Below are positions 10,755-20,687 of a stretch of 64,000 nt of DNA, one piece after another. Location: NCBI GenBank assembly GCA_024426085.1, contig CP087974.1, positions 4,320,001 to 4,384,000 of the forward strand, given 5' to 3'. The position numbers and the translations under genes were made by a program. The stretch comes from Rhizobium sp. RCAM05350. Lineage in GTDB: Bacteria > Pseudomonadota > Alphaproteobacteria > Rhizobiales > Rhizobiaceae. Positions within the stretch are counted from its first letter, which is position 1; every line of letters starts with the position of its first letter. The notes under the pieces were generated by a model. It had not been told where the DNA came from. It saw nothing but the letters and a program-made list of their open reading frames with translations, and made no database searches.

Positions 10755-10791
10755 GCCTGCTTCTTCCTCCGGTTTGTTCAGTTGTTATGAT

Positions 10792-11515
10792 TCAGCAAAA
10801 ATAGTCGGGATGCATGAGGCGCAATTCGGCAACGTCGGGAATGACGGCGCTCAAATGGTGCATCATAGCAGCGCGGGCGCCTTCGACGTCATGGGCGGCG
10901 ATGGCATTGCGGATCGTCACATGCTCTTCGATCACGTTCTCCATGCGTCCGAGTGCCGGCAGGGTCAGGCGCCGGGCGCGGTCGATCTGGATCTTGACGG
11001 TTTTCAGGATGGTCCAGATGCCGGGATAGCCGGCGATACCGGCGATCGTCTCGTGGAAGGCCTCGTCCTGCTCGTGGAACAGCGACGTCTCGTGATGGGC
11101 GGCGTGAACGCGCTGGCGGGCGATGATGGCGTCCAGCTTGGCGATGTCGGCGGGGGTCGCGATGGCCGATGCCGTTTCTACCGTCGTTCCCTCCAGCGAC
11201 TTGCGGATCACCACCGCCTCGGGAATGGCCGACACTGGAACCAGCGATACGAAGGTGCCGGATTGCGGAAAGATATCGACAGAGCCCGGCCTCTGCCAGC
11301 CGCAGCAACGCTTCGCGCACCGGTGTCCGGCTGACGCCGAATTCCTCGGCGATCTTCTTCTCCTGTAGCGGCATGCCGGGCGGCATCTGCAGCGAGGTGA
11401 TGGCCGAATGCAGCCTCTCATAGATCGCCGTTCCCGCTGTGACGCGCCGGAGCTTTGCTGTCGCAGGCTCTGCGAGGAGGGGCGTGACGGTGTTGCTGCG
11501 GGGCGATGATGGCAT
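10792..11515 (-). CDS. GntR-family (FCD domain) regulator of uronate genes, one frame break
   Basis: About 240 residues. An N-terminal winged helix (YERLHSAITSLQMPPGMPLQ, IAEEFGVSRTPVREALLRLA) is followed by a FadR-C-type all-helical effector domain (SLFHEQDEAFHETIAGIAGY, HVTIRNAIAAHDVEGARAAM) whose histidines fit the usual metal site. The break at about 11281 (one A gained on the plus strand) interrupts AEAGLVDIFPQSGTFVSLV. It is co-directional with uxuA, with 38 bp between the genes, and divergent from uxaC. The intergenic palindrome at 11547 is a candidate operator. Likely role: repressor of the glucuronate genes released by a uronate intermediate (family knowledge plus context, not shown here). 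Confidence 0.85.
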
Positions 11516-11546
11516 GAGGTTCTCGAAGCGTTGACACTGTTGTGAA

Positions 11547-11556
11547 TACTAGTATA
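11547..11556. promoter_or_regulatory. Candidate GntR operator between uxuA/gntR and uxaC
   Basis: A perfect 10-bp palindrome, ATACTAGTAT, lies in the divergent promoter region between the regulator and uxaC, in the wider context GTGAATACTAGTATATCA. FCD-type GntR regulators commonly bind short AT-rich dyads of this kind. Confidence 0.5.
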
Positions 11557-11603
11557 TCAGCTTCTCCACATTGCCAAGACGTGAAGCGGAGGAACGACAA
11601 GGA

Positions 11604-13005
11604 ATGGCATTGCACCCCGACAGGCTGTTTCCTGCCGATCCCGGCACACGGGCGATCGCAAGGCAGCTTTACGAGACCGTTGCAGGACTGCCGATCGTAT
11701 CGCCGCATGGCCATACGGATCCGTCCTGGTATGCGGAAGACAAGCCTTTTGCGGATCCTGCAGCGCTGTTCATTACCCCGGACCACTATGCAACGCGCAT
11801 GCTCTATTCGCAGGGTGTGCGGTTGGAGGATCTGGGCGTCATCCGGCGTGACGGGGCGCCGGTCGAGACGGACCCGCGCAGGATATGGCGGCTTTTCGCC
11901 CAGCATTTCCATCTCTTTGCCGGAACACCGACGCGAATCTGGTTCTGAACATTCGATGGAGACCGTGTTCGGGATTGCCGAGCGTCTGTCGCCCAAGACG
12001 GCGGACGCGCTGTTCGACCGGATCGAGGCTGCAATCCCGACGCCGGAGATGCGGCCGCGCGCGCTGTTTGATCGCTTCGGCATTGAAGTGATCGCCACGA
12101 CGGACAGCGCGCTTGACGATCTCAAGCATCATGATGCGGTGCGCCATTCGGGATGGCATGGGCGTGTGGTGCCGACGTACCGGCCGGATACGGTGGTTGA
12201 TCCGCACGTGCTTGGATTTTCCGGTAACCTTGAGCGTTTCCTCGCCATGACTGGTGAGGCGGCCACGTGGGACGGCTACCTGAATGCGCACCGGGCGCGG
12301 CGTGCCTTTTTCAAGCAGTGCGGCGCAACTGCGACGGATCATGGTCACGCCAACGCCCGCACTGAGAACCTGTCTTCCGGCGATGCGGCTTTGCTGTTCG
12401 ACAAAGTGCTTGCCGGTAAGGCGGATGCGTCTGAAGCGGATGCCTTCCGCGGCCAGATGCTGACGGAAATGGCGCGGATGAGCAGGGACGATGGGCTGGT
12501 GATGCAAATCCATCCGGGGTCCTATCGCAATCACAACCCGTCGCTGTTTGCGGATTTCGGCCCTGACAAGGGGGCGGATATCCCGACGGCAACCGGTTAT
12601 GTGCAGGCGTTGAAACCGCTGCTCGACGCTGTCGGCAATGACCCGGCGCTGACGGTGATCCTCTTCACGCTTGATGAAACCGCCTATTCGCGCGAACTGG
12701 CACCGCTTGCCGGCCATTATCCGGCCCTGAAGCTCGGGCCGGCCTGGTGGTTCTTCGATAGTCCGGAGGGCATGCGCCGCTATCGCGAGACGACCACGGA
12801 AACCGCCGGGTTCTACAACACGGTCGGCTTCAACGACGACACCCGCGCCTATTTGTCGATCCCGGCCTGCCACGACATGGCACGCCGGGTGGACTGTGCC
12901 TATCTGGCCCGGCTCGTGGCAGACCATCGCCTTGATGAGGAAGAGGCGTTCGGTCTGGCGCGTGAACTCGCCTACGGGCTGGCAAAGAGGGCTTATCGAC
13001 TGTGA
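11604..13005 (+). CDS. uxaC: Glucuronate isomerase, one frame break
   Basis: Isomerises D-glucuronate to D-fructuronate (or galacturonate to tagaturonate), the first step of the pathway. The start at 11604 has an AAGGA ribosome site and gives MALHPDRLFPADPGTRAIAR. Metal-site and family motifs are present: LPIVSPHGHTDPSWYAEDKP, FDRFGIEVIATTDSALDDL, GWHGRVVPTYRPDTVVDPHV, DHGHANARTENLSSGD, MQIHPGSYRNHNP and GPAWWFFDSPEGMRRYRE. The break at about 11946 reads TTCTGAAC for TTCGAAC and creates a TGA; restoring it gives IWFEHSMETVFGI and about 466 residues, normal for UxaC. First gene of an operon with the ABC importer and fructuronate reductase. Confidence 0.93.
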
Positions 13006-13063
13006 CTATCTGGCAGACGGGCGTGCAGGAGGCGCCCGCTGCACAACAAGGGAGGAGAACGAC

Positions 13064-14238
13064 ATGAACGTTACACGCAGGACTTTTGTCGGTGGAGTTG
13101 CCGGCTTGACCGGTCTGGGTCTTTGCCCGGCCGTCTTTTTGCGCAGCTCAAGGCGCCGGCAAGCCCCGTCGCCATCACCGTGGTGGACGTTGCCGGCAAT
13201 CTTGCCCTGACACAGGGCATGCTCGAGGCCTATGCAGCGGCAAAGCCGGAATGGGTATCGAGCTTCGCCTTCACCAAGGCCCCGGCACCGGAACTGCCGG
13301 CCAAGATCAAGGCGCAGCAGGCTGCCGGCAAGGTCGATATCGACCTCGTTTTGACCGGAACTGATGTGCTCGTGGCCGGTCTCGACCAGGGGCTCTGGAT
13401 CGATCTTGCAGCACACAAGGGCGACCTGCCCAATCTGGAAAGCATCCTTCTGCCGCAGGCATTCAAGATGCAGGCTCTGGCCAAGGAGCAGGGCGTCGTC
13501 ATTACCTATTATCCGTCGGGACCGCTGATCGAATACATTCCGGAGCGCGTTGCGACCCCGCCGACGACAGCGGCGGAACTGCTGGAATGGACGAAGGCCA
13601 ATCCGAAGAAGTTCATGTATGCCCGTCCGGCCAATTCCGGCCCTGGCCGCACTTTCCTGATGGGGCTTCCCTATATTCTCGGTGACAGCGATCCGCGTGA
13701 TCCGGTTAACGGCTGGGCGAAGACCTGGGAATATCTCAAGGCCCTCGGCGAAAACATCGAGTATTACGGCACCGGCACCACCCAGACGATGAAGGAACTG
13801 GGCGAGGGTACCCGCGACATCGTCGTTTCGACGACGGGCTGGGATATCAACCCGCGTGCCCTTGGCATCGTTCCGGCCGAAGCCAAGGTCGGCAAGCTCG
13901 AAGGTTTCCATTGGGTGACGGATGCGCATTACGCGGTCATTCCAAAGGGCGTTCCGGATGAGAAGGTCGCCGTTCTGCTCGACATCGTCAACTTCATGCT
14001 GCAGCCGCAGCAGCAGGCGATCGCCTACGATCAGGGCTATTTCTACCCAGGCCCGGCAGTGAAGGACGTGACGATCGACATGGCGCCGCAGGAGAGCCAG
14101 GACGCCATCAAGGAATTCGGCCGTCCGGAATACGCGGACTGGATCGCCAACAATCCGCTCGAAGTGCCGCTCGAACCGGCCCGGATCGTCGATGCCTTCC
14201 GCATCTGGGACGAGCAGATCGGCGCATCCAAGGGCTGA
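13064..14238 (+). CDS. ABC transporter substrate-binding protein of the glucuronate operon, one frame break
   Basis: Periplasmic binding protein of about 391 residues, of the extracellular solute-binding family 1 or Fe3+/polyamine type. The N-terminus carries a twin-arginine-like signal (MNVTRRTFVGGVAGLTGLGL). The mature part begins ITVVDVAGNLALTQGMLEAY and continues with KVDIDLVLTGTDVLVAGLDQ and a C-terminal DEQIGASKG. The break lies in the T run at 13136-13140 (one T short), right after the signal peptide. It follows uxaC by about 60 bp and precedes the ATPase and two permeases. Context suggests uptake of a uronate or uronate oligomer; the family itself does not fix the substrate. Confidence 0.8.
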
Positions 14239-14310
14239 GCCTGACTGGACCTGAAACGGCGGCGGCTCTGCCGCCGTTTCAAACTGCTTATCGACGTGGA
14301 GGAGACGACC

Positions 14311-15411
14311 TTGAATTTGCCGGTTCAGAACGCAGCGGCGGTGCTTTCGCCCAAACAGACGGCCCGCCTCGAGCTGAATGGCCTGCGCCGCTCGTTCGGC
14401 GCCTATACCGCGCTCGACGGCATCGATCTTTCGATCGAGCCCGGTGAATTCATAGCTCTTCTCGGCCCTTCCGGTTGCGGCAAGTCGACGGCGCTCAATT
14501 GCGTGGCTGGGCTTCTGGCTCTGTCGGGCGGCGAAATCCGGCTGGACGGCGACCGCATCGACCAGCTGGAGCCGGAAAAGCGCGGTTTCGGCATGGTGTT
14601 CCAGAGCTACGCCCTGTTTCCGCATATGAGCGTGCGCCGCAATGTCGGCTTCGGGCTGACCATGCAGGGCATTCGCGGTAGCGAGGCCGACCGGCGCATC
14701 GAGCAGGCCTTGGCGCTGGTCCGGCTGGAAAGCCAGATCGACAAGCTGCCGGGTCAACTGTCGGGCGGACAGCAGCAGCGCGTGGCGATTGCCCGCGCCA
14801 TCGTCATCCGGCCGCCGGTCGTGCTGATGGACGAGCCGCTGTCCAATCTTGATGCCAAGCTGCGGCTTGAGATGCGCGCCGAAATTCGCGGCATCCATGA
14901 TCAGATCGGCTCGACAACCATTTACGTGACGCATGATCAGGACGAGGCGCTGTCGCTGGCCGACCGGATTGTCGTGATGAACCAGGGGCGGATCATGCAG
15001 ATCGGCTCACCGCAGGATCTCTACCAGCGGCCCAATCATATCGACGTTGCCGATTTCATGGGGTTTCGCACGCGCATTACCGGCCGGGTGACGGGTGTGT
15101 CCGGTGAGGAAGCCCGCATCGAGGTGGCGGGCGCGCAGCTGACGGGCACGATGCGCGAGCCGCTTCAGGTCGGCGATGCGGCAGTGCTGTCGGTGCGGCC
15201 GGAGGACCTCGTCGCCGTCGAGGATGGCAGCGGCATGCCCGCCACGGTCGTCAACATGGAATATCGCGGCCGTGCTTTTTTCGGGCTGGCCAAGGCTGCT
15301 GATGGTTCCGATCTCTATTTCCGCGCCGACCAGCCTCTGCCGCGCGGCGCATCGGCAACGCTGCAGCCGGCCACCGGCCGGGCGCTGCTGTTCAAGGGGA
15401 AAGGCGCATGA
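14311..15411 (+). CDS. ABC transporter ATP-binding protein (PotA/UgpC type), glucuronate operon
   Basis: About 366 residues, intact. Walker A is GPSGCGKSTALN, the signature is LSGGQQQRVAIARAIV, Walker B is VVLMDEPLSNLDAK and the switch histidine is in YVTHDQDEALSLADR. A C-terminal TOBE-like domain follows (RITGRVTGVSGEEARIEV). A strong GGAGGAG just before the TTG at 14311 favours that start over a GTG at 14296, which would place the ribosome site inside the gene. The stop overlaps the start of the next permease gene (ATGAG). It energises the importer made with the neighbouring binding protein and permeases. Confidence 0.88.
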   Translation: MNLPVQNAAAVLSPKQTARLELNGLRRSFGAYTALDGIDLSIEPGEFIALLGPSGCGKSTALNCVAGLLALSGGEIRLDGDRIDQLEPEKRGFGMVFQSYALFPHMSVRRNVGFGLTMQGIRGSEADRRIEQALALVRLESQIDKLPGQLSGGQQQRVAIARAIVIRPPVVLMDEPLSNLDAKLRLEMRAEIRGIHDQIGSTTIYVTHDQDEALSLADRIVVMNQGRIMQIGSPQDLYQRPNHIDVADFMGFRTRITGRVTGVSGEEARIEVAGAQLTGTMREPLQVGDAAVLSVRPEDLVAVEDGSGMPATVVNMEYRGRAFFGLAKAADGSDLYFRADQPLPRGASATLQPATGRALLFKGKGA

Positions 15412-16284
15412 GCACCCCGTCGCTTCGCTACCGGCTTGCCGCGCGCGGTTTCGATGGCACGACGCTTCTGGTCCTGCCGGGGCTCGCGGTCATGCTCGGG
15501 CTTTTCATCTATCCGTTCTTCTACGGACTTGCCGATTCGGTCATGCCGAAGGAAGGCGCCTGGTATGCAAACTATGTCACTTTCTTCAGCGATCCCTTCC
15601 AATACCGCACGATTGCATCGACGCTCTGGCTGGCGCTGCCGGTAACGATCGTCAATCTCGCCTTTGCCGTGCCGATTGCCTTCCGCGTCCGGTTGATGAC
15701 GCGGCAACGGCTGCTGACGACGATCCTCGTCCTGCCGATCACGCTCGGCACGGTTTTTGTTGCCGATGGGCTTTTGACGTTTCTTGGGCCGCAGGGCTGG
15801 TTCAACCGGGTGTTGGTTCTTGTCGGGCTGCTGGATGCGCCGGTGAAGTTGACCAATAATTACTGGGGCGTTTTTGCCTCGCTGGTGATCACGGGCTTTC
15901 CCTTCGCTTTCCTTTTGACGCTGTCTTACGTGACCGGCATCGATCCGGCGATAGAGCAGGCAGCGGCAACCCTTGGCGCCAACGCGTCAGCGGTTCACGA
16001 AGGTTTTCCTGCCGCTGCTGGTGCCGGGGCTTGCCGTCACCTTCTGTCTTGCTTTCGTCCAGGCCTTTGCCGTCTTTCCCTCCGCCGTTCTGCTCGGGGC
16101 GCCGGCAGGTCCGACGCGGGTGATCTCGATTGCCGCCTATCAGGCGGCCTTCGAGCAATATGACCATTCGCTGGGAACCGCGATCGCGATGATCATGGGA
16201 GCGGTGGAGCTGGTCGTCGTTTTGGCCGTTCTTGGCGCGCGATCGATGTTTTATCGCGGCCCAACCGGGGGGACGAAGGGATGA
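15408..16284 (+). CDS. ABC transporter permease 1, glucuronate operon, one frame break
   Basis: About 293 residues with six predicted membrane segments (LLVLPGLAVMLGLFIYPFFY, PVTIVNLAFAVPIAFRVRLM, LLTTILVLPITLGTVFVADG). The EAA loop that contacts the ATPase reads EQAAATLGANA then RQRFTKVFLPLLVPG across the break near 15986, where AACGCGTCAG probably lacks one GC unit. PotB-like family. Start ATG overlaps the ATPase stop by 4 bp, indicating translational coupling. Second half: FAVFPSAVLLGAPAGPTRVI. Confidence 0.85.
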
Positions 16285-16336
16285 TGACGATGACCAATCT
16301 TGCGCCTGACCGCTCGTTGCTTCGGGAGATACCGTT

Positions 16337-17179
16337 ATGATCCGCGATCAGGGCCTCGTGTCGAAAATCTGGCGTTTTGCCGTTTGGGCAGTCGCCGGGC
16401 TGTTCATTCTCAACCTTATCGGTGTCATTGCTGCCGTGGTGGTCAATTCCTTTGCCACCCGCTGGCTCGGCACCTGGCTGCCGATCGGCCTGACAAAAAG
16501 TGGTATTTTAGCGCCTGGAAGGAATTCCAGCTGTCGAGCGTCGTGTTTGTCACCTTCCAGATCGTCTTCACCGTGGTGCTCATTTCCGGAATTCTCGGCG
16601 TGACCACGGCCTATGCGCTGGCACGGCGGGATTTTCCGGGCAAGCGCCTCGTGGTTCTGCTGTTTCTCCTGCCCTTGCTCATTCCGCCGCTGACCTACGG
16701 CATTCCGCTGGCGACAGTGCTTTACCAGATCGGTCTTGGGGGTTCTTTCTGGGGCGTCGTGCTGATCAATCTTGTGCCCTCGTTGCCCTTCGTCGTTCTG
16801 GTGATGATCCCGTTTATCGAACAGATCGACCCGCGTATCGAGGCGGCAGCGCAGCGTCTTCGGGGCCGGCACCGGCAGCCTGTTTCTCCGTATCCTGTTG
16901 CCGCTTCTGCTTCCCGGCATGCTGGCGGCGCTGCTGCTGGTGCTGGTGCGCACTATTGCGATGTTCGAGCTGACGTTTCTCATCGCCGGGCCGACGAGCC
17001 AGACGCTGGTTGTATCGCTCTACTACGCAGTCTTTGCCGCCGGCGTGCGGGCGGGACAGTCGATCGACGCCATGGCGGTGATCTACATGGTGACGACCCT
17101 GTTCTGGCTGATCCTTGCCCTGCAATTCGTCAACCCGTCGCAGATCGTCGCCCGCGCCAAACAGCAGCCAGCATCATGA
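16337..17179 (+). CDS. ABC transporter permease 2, glucuronate operon, two frame breaks
   Basis: PotC-like permease of about 281 residues with six hydrophobic segments (FAVWAVAGLFILNLIGVIAA, FQIVFTVVLISGILGVTTAY, VVLLFLLPLLIPPLTYGIPL). The EAA loop is IEAAAQRLGAGTGSLFLRIL across a break. Breaks lie in the A run at 16494-16498 (one A short, giving LTKKWYFSAWKEFQL) and near 16860 (one base gained). The stop overlaps the uxuB start (ATGA). A few dozen bases separate it from permease 1. Confidence 0.85.
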
Positions 17180-18655
17180 CCAGATTATCGAATGAAACCC
17201 TGCCGCATCTGCCGAAAGCGATCGAAAAACCGGACTATGACCGAACGAAGGTTACCATCGGCATCGTCCATCTGGGCATCGGCGCCTTCCACCGGGCTCA
17301 CCAGGCGGTGTTTACCGATGAGGTTTTGGCACGCGATCCCTCCTGGGGGATTTGCGGAGTCTCGCTGCGCAGCGCCGAGACCCACGATGCGCTGGCGCCT
17401 GCAGGACGGGCTCTATACGCTGAAGGTCCAGGATGGTGGGGGCGAGACGCTGCGCATCATCGGCAGTGTTGTCGAAACCCTTGTCGCGCCGGAGAACCCG
17501 CAAGCCGTATTGGCGCGGATGGCTGATCCGGCAACCCGCATCGTCTCGCTGACGGTCACCGAAAAGGGCTATTGCCACAATCCGGCGACCGGCATCCTGG
17601 ATGACGATCATCCGGATGTTCTCCACGATCTGCAAAATCCGGAAAAGCCAAGATCGGCCATCGGTTTCATCGTCGAGGCCTTGGCCCGCAGGCAGGCGGC
17701 CGGCGTTGATGCCTTCACGCTTCTGTCATGCGACAATCTTCCATCGAACGGCCATGTGTTGAAGCGTGTCGTCAGCCGTTTTGCCGAGCTGCGCGATCCG
17801 GAACTGGCCGCTTTCGTCGCCGATGTCGCTTCACCATCCACCATGATCGACCGGATCGTGCCGGCGACCACCGATGCCGATCGCGCGGCCATTGCGGTTG
17901 CGCTTGGTGTTGACGATGCCTGGCCGGTCGTGACCGAGCCATTTCGGCAATGGGTCGTGGAGGATCATTTTGCGCTGGGCCGGCCCGCATGGGAGGAAGC
18001 GGGCGTCGTCTTCGTCCCCGAAGTCTCCGTCTTTGAGACGATGAAGCTGCGGCTTCTCAACGGCAGCCATTCGACGCTTGCCTATATGGGGTTTCTCGCC
18101 GGTGCTGAAACAGTGGCGGATGCGATGGCTTTACCGGGCATGCGGCCGCTGATCGAGGGGCTGATGCGCGAGGAGGTTTCTCCGACCTTGCCGCCGCTTG
18201 CCGGTTTCGATCTGGCGGTTTACCGAAGTGCGCTGATCGCGCGTTTCAACAACCCGTCACTGCGCCATCGCACTTGGCAGATCGCCATGGATGGATCGCA
18301 AAAACTGCCGCAACGTCTGCTCGGAACGATCCACGATCGCATGCGGGCAGGGGCCTCCTGTGACCGGCTGATGCTCGGGGTTGCCGCATGGATGTATTAT
18401 GCACGTGGGTTTGACGAGGCCGGGGAAGGCGATCGACGTCCGCGATCCTCTGGCTGGTCGCATCGCGGCATTGACCCAAGGTCTGAACGATCCGGAAAAG
18501 ATCGTCGCGGCCTATCTCAGCCTGACGGAGGTCTTTGCCGATGATCTGGAACGCGATGCCGGGTTCCGGGCAGGGCTTGTCGATGCCTTGTCGCGGTTGT
18601 TCTGCAACGGGGGCTGCTGCGGAACTGTCGGCTTGGAAGCGACGGAGCGCGTGAC
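17176..18655 (+). CDS. uxuB: Fructuronate reductase / mannitol dehydrogenase family, three frame breaks
   Basis: NAD-dependent long-chain polyol dehydrogenase. In this operon the natural role is reduction of D-fructuronate to D-mannonate, between UxaC and UxuA; a mannitol 2-dehydrogenase activity cannot be excluded from sequence. Motifs: HLGIGAFHRAHQAVFTDEVL (dinucleotide fold), SLTVTEKGYCHNPATG, TLLSCDNLPSNGHVLKR, FPSTMIDRIVPATT-like ASPSTMIDRIVPATTD, WVVEDHFALGRPAWEEAGV, and the catalytic Lys region MKLRLLNGSHSTLAYMGFLA. Breaks: 17400 (CG read as CTG), about 18424 (GGG to GGGG) and 18604 (CG read as CTG). The corrected C-terminus is ATGAAAELSAWKRRSA with a stop at 18653, about 492 residues. 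Confidence 0.9.
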
Positions 18656-19060
18656 ATCCCTGTTTTGAGGGCGGTGCTTCAATCAACGATGGATGAGTAA
18701 AGGGCAACAGGCCGTCATCGCCGGTCTGAAGCCTATCCAAGCGCCCGCGCCTCAGAATTTTAAAAGGCACCGGTAAATATTTTTGGTTGCAGTATTGATT
18801 AAATGCATATCATTGCGTGTATTTTATTTGGCTGCTGTATTCTTTTTCGCATTCCGGATTTCGAACCGGTAAAGCCAAGCTTTGAATCTTTTCTCTTGCT
18901 CCACGCTTCTTGGCCGGTTTCGCTAAAATATTGATCTATTGGATTACCCTTCGATTAACTACTGCGCTTTACCAGCGTTTAGAGTTTCGCCGGTACTGTT
19001 CTCCGCCTGAGGGAATACATCTGCGCCACATCATGCATGGTGCGGAGACAGGGGGTCACA
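18656..19060. other. 400-bp intergenic region before the TadG-like gene
   Basis: The stretch is AT-rich around 18770-18960 compared with its neighbours and contains no credible reading frame. It probably holds the promoter of the TadG-like gene. No inverted repeat or terminator with a T run is evident. Confidence 0.5.
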
Positions 19061-20429
19061 GTGCGTATTTTGAAGAAGCTATTTGCCGACCGGACGGGCA
19101 ATTTCGCCATCATGGGTGCCATTGCCATCGTTCCCATTTTTGGCGCCGCCGGTATGGCCGTGGATTTTAGCCGTGCCATGGACCTCAAATCACGGTTGCA
19201 GAGTGCTGCCGATGCCGCGGTGCTCGGGTCGATCGCTGAAAGATCTGCAGGCGTTGCGCAGGCCGTCGGCATGACCATGGATGGTCCCGTGCCGCTCAGC
19301 GAGGCGGAGGCGGAGGCTTTTTCAAAGCGCAAAGCGGATCCGGCTCTGTGAAAGAGGAGGGTGTCGGGGGAGAAAAAATTGAGTCCGAGGAAGAGATGAA
19401 GCTCGAGCTCGTCAAAGCCTCGGTTACCAAGAACGGCAAGGACATCAACGCCAAGCTGACCTATCAGGCTACGTTGAAGACATCCTTCCTGCGTATTCTC
19501 GGTAAACAGAGCATCACGGTGTCCGGCACGGTGACGGCCGTCTTTCAATCGCAGTCCTTCATGGATTTCTACATGCTGCTCGACAACACCCCGTCGATGG
19601 GAGTGGCTGCAACCCCGGCCGACGTCGACAAAATGATTGCCGCGACCAAGAATGTCTCCGATCCTGGTTCGAGAAACTGCGCGTTTGCCTGCCATATTGT
19701 TGCGGAAAACGGGACCGTCAATCCCAACAGCAACTATTTCGTCGCCAAGGGGGCAGGTATCGCCATTCGAATCGATGTGGTTGCTGAAGGCGGTCAAGGC
19801 GTTGACGGACGAAGCGGAACGTCAGCAGAGCTACAGCAATCAGTTTCGCATGGCTGCCTATACATTCGGTGAAAAGGCACAGGATGTGAAGCTGCTCAAG
19901 GTGGCCGAATTGACGGCAGATCTTTCCAAGGTCAGAACCGGCACCCAGGACATCAAGCTGATGAGCATCCCCTATCAGGGATACAACAACGACCAGCAGA
20001 CCAGTTTCGACAATGCGTTGACCAAAATCAATGCGGAAATCAGTGCGCTGGGCAACGGTACGACGTCAGCCAATCCTGAGAAAGTCGTGTTTTTCGTGTC
20101 CGACAGTGTCGGTGACAGCAATAAGCCGAATACCTGCACGAAGAAGGTCACGGGTACGCGCTGTCAGGAGCCGATCGACATCAGCTATTGCAAGACGTTG
20201 AAGGATCGCGGCATCAAGATAGCCGTGCTCTATACGACTTATCTGCCATTGCCGAACAACAATTGGTATAATAGCTGGATCAAACCATTCCAGTCTGAGA
20301 TCGGGGACGCGGATGGAGGCCTGTGCGTCTCCGGGCTTCTATTTCGAGGTGAGCCCGACGGAAGGTATCGAGAAGGCGATGAAGACGCTGTTCAACAAGG
20401 TCGTGCGGACGCCACGTCTGACGAGTTGA
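19061..20429 (+). CDS. TadG-like pilus-assembly / VWA-domain protein, three frame breaks
   Basis: About 456 residues. The N-terminus is the TadE/TadG type: a short basic lead and a single membrane helix (RTGNFAIMGAIAIVPIFGAA), then VDFSRAMDLKSRLQSAADAA. A von Willebrand A-like domain follows with a MIDAS-type motif (FMDFYMLLDNTPSMG) and EKVVFFVSDSVGD later. GTG at 19061 has a GGGGG site 6 bp upstream. Breaks: T run at 19318-19322 (one T short), 19785 (GCGAAG read as GCTGAAG) and about 20303 (GGG to GGGG). The corrected end is EGIEKAMKTLFNKVVRTPRL then TS and stop at 20427. TadG proteins are linked to Flp pili; no other tad genes are in the window. Confidence 0.82.
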
Positions 20430-20460
20430 ACCTGCCACGTGAAACCAGGGTTTCAAATGA

Positions 20461-20496
20461 ACGGCCATGCATCCCAGGCGGGACGCATGGCCGTTT
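20461..20496 (+). terminator. Hairpin terminator after the TadG-like gene
   Basis: ACGGCCATGC pairs with GCATGGCCGT (loop of 13 nt) and is followed by TTTCG, about 30 bp after the corrected stop. The T run is short, so efficiency is uncertain. Confidence 0.6.
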
Positions 20497-20687
20497 CGCT
20501 GTGAGGCCCGCGCCAAACCCAAAACAGGCGCGTTTTTGTAGTGCAGCATCCGGGCGCTCTGTACAATTGCCCTCAGGCGCAGTAAGAGGGCGCGCATGTA
20601 TTGGCTGGCGACGTGCCGGCAGCGGGGACTGCACTTACCCTCATCGATCGAGGAGTGCACGACATCCGAATTCCGAAAGATAAGCAT

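Noticed and set aside
11839..12927. A 362-codon open frame opposite uxaC
   Set aside because: It is the antisense shadow of a clearly conserved glucuronate isomerase gene and has no recognisable domain.
17176..18655. Mannitol 2-dehydrogenase as the primary name
   Set aside because: The sequence fits the shared family, but uxaC, uxuA and the operon layout make fructuronate reductase the better functional call.
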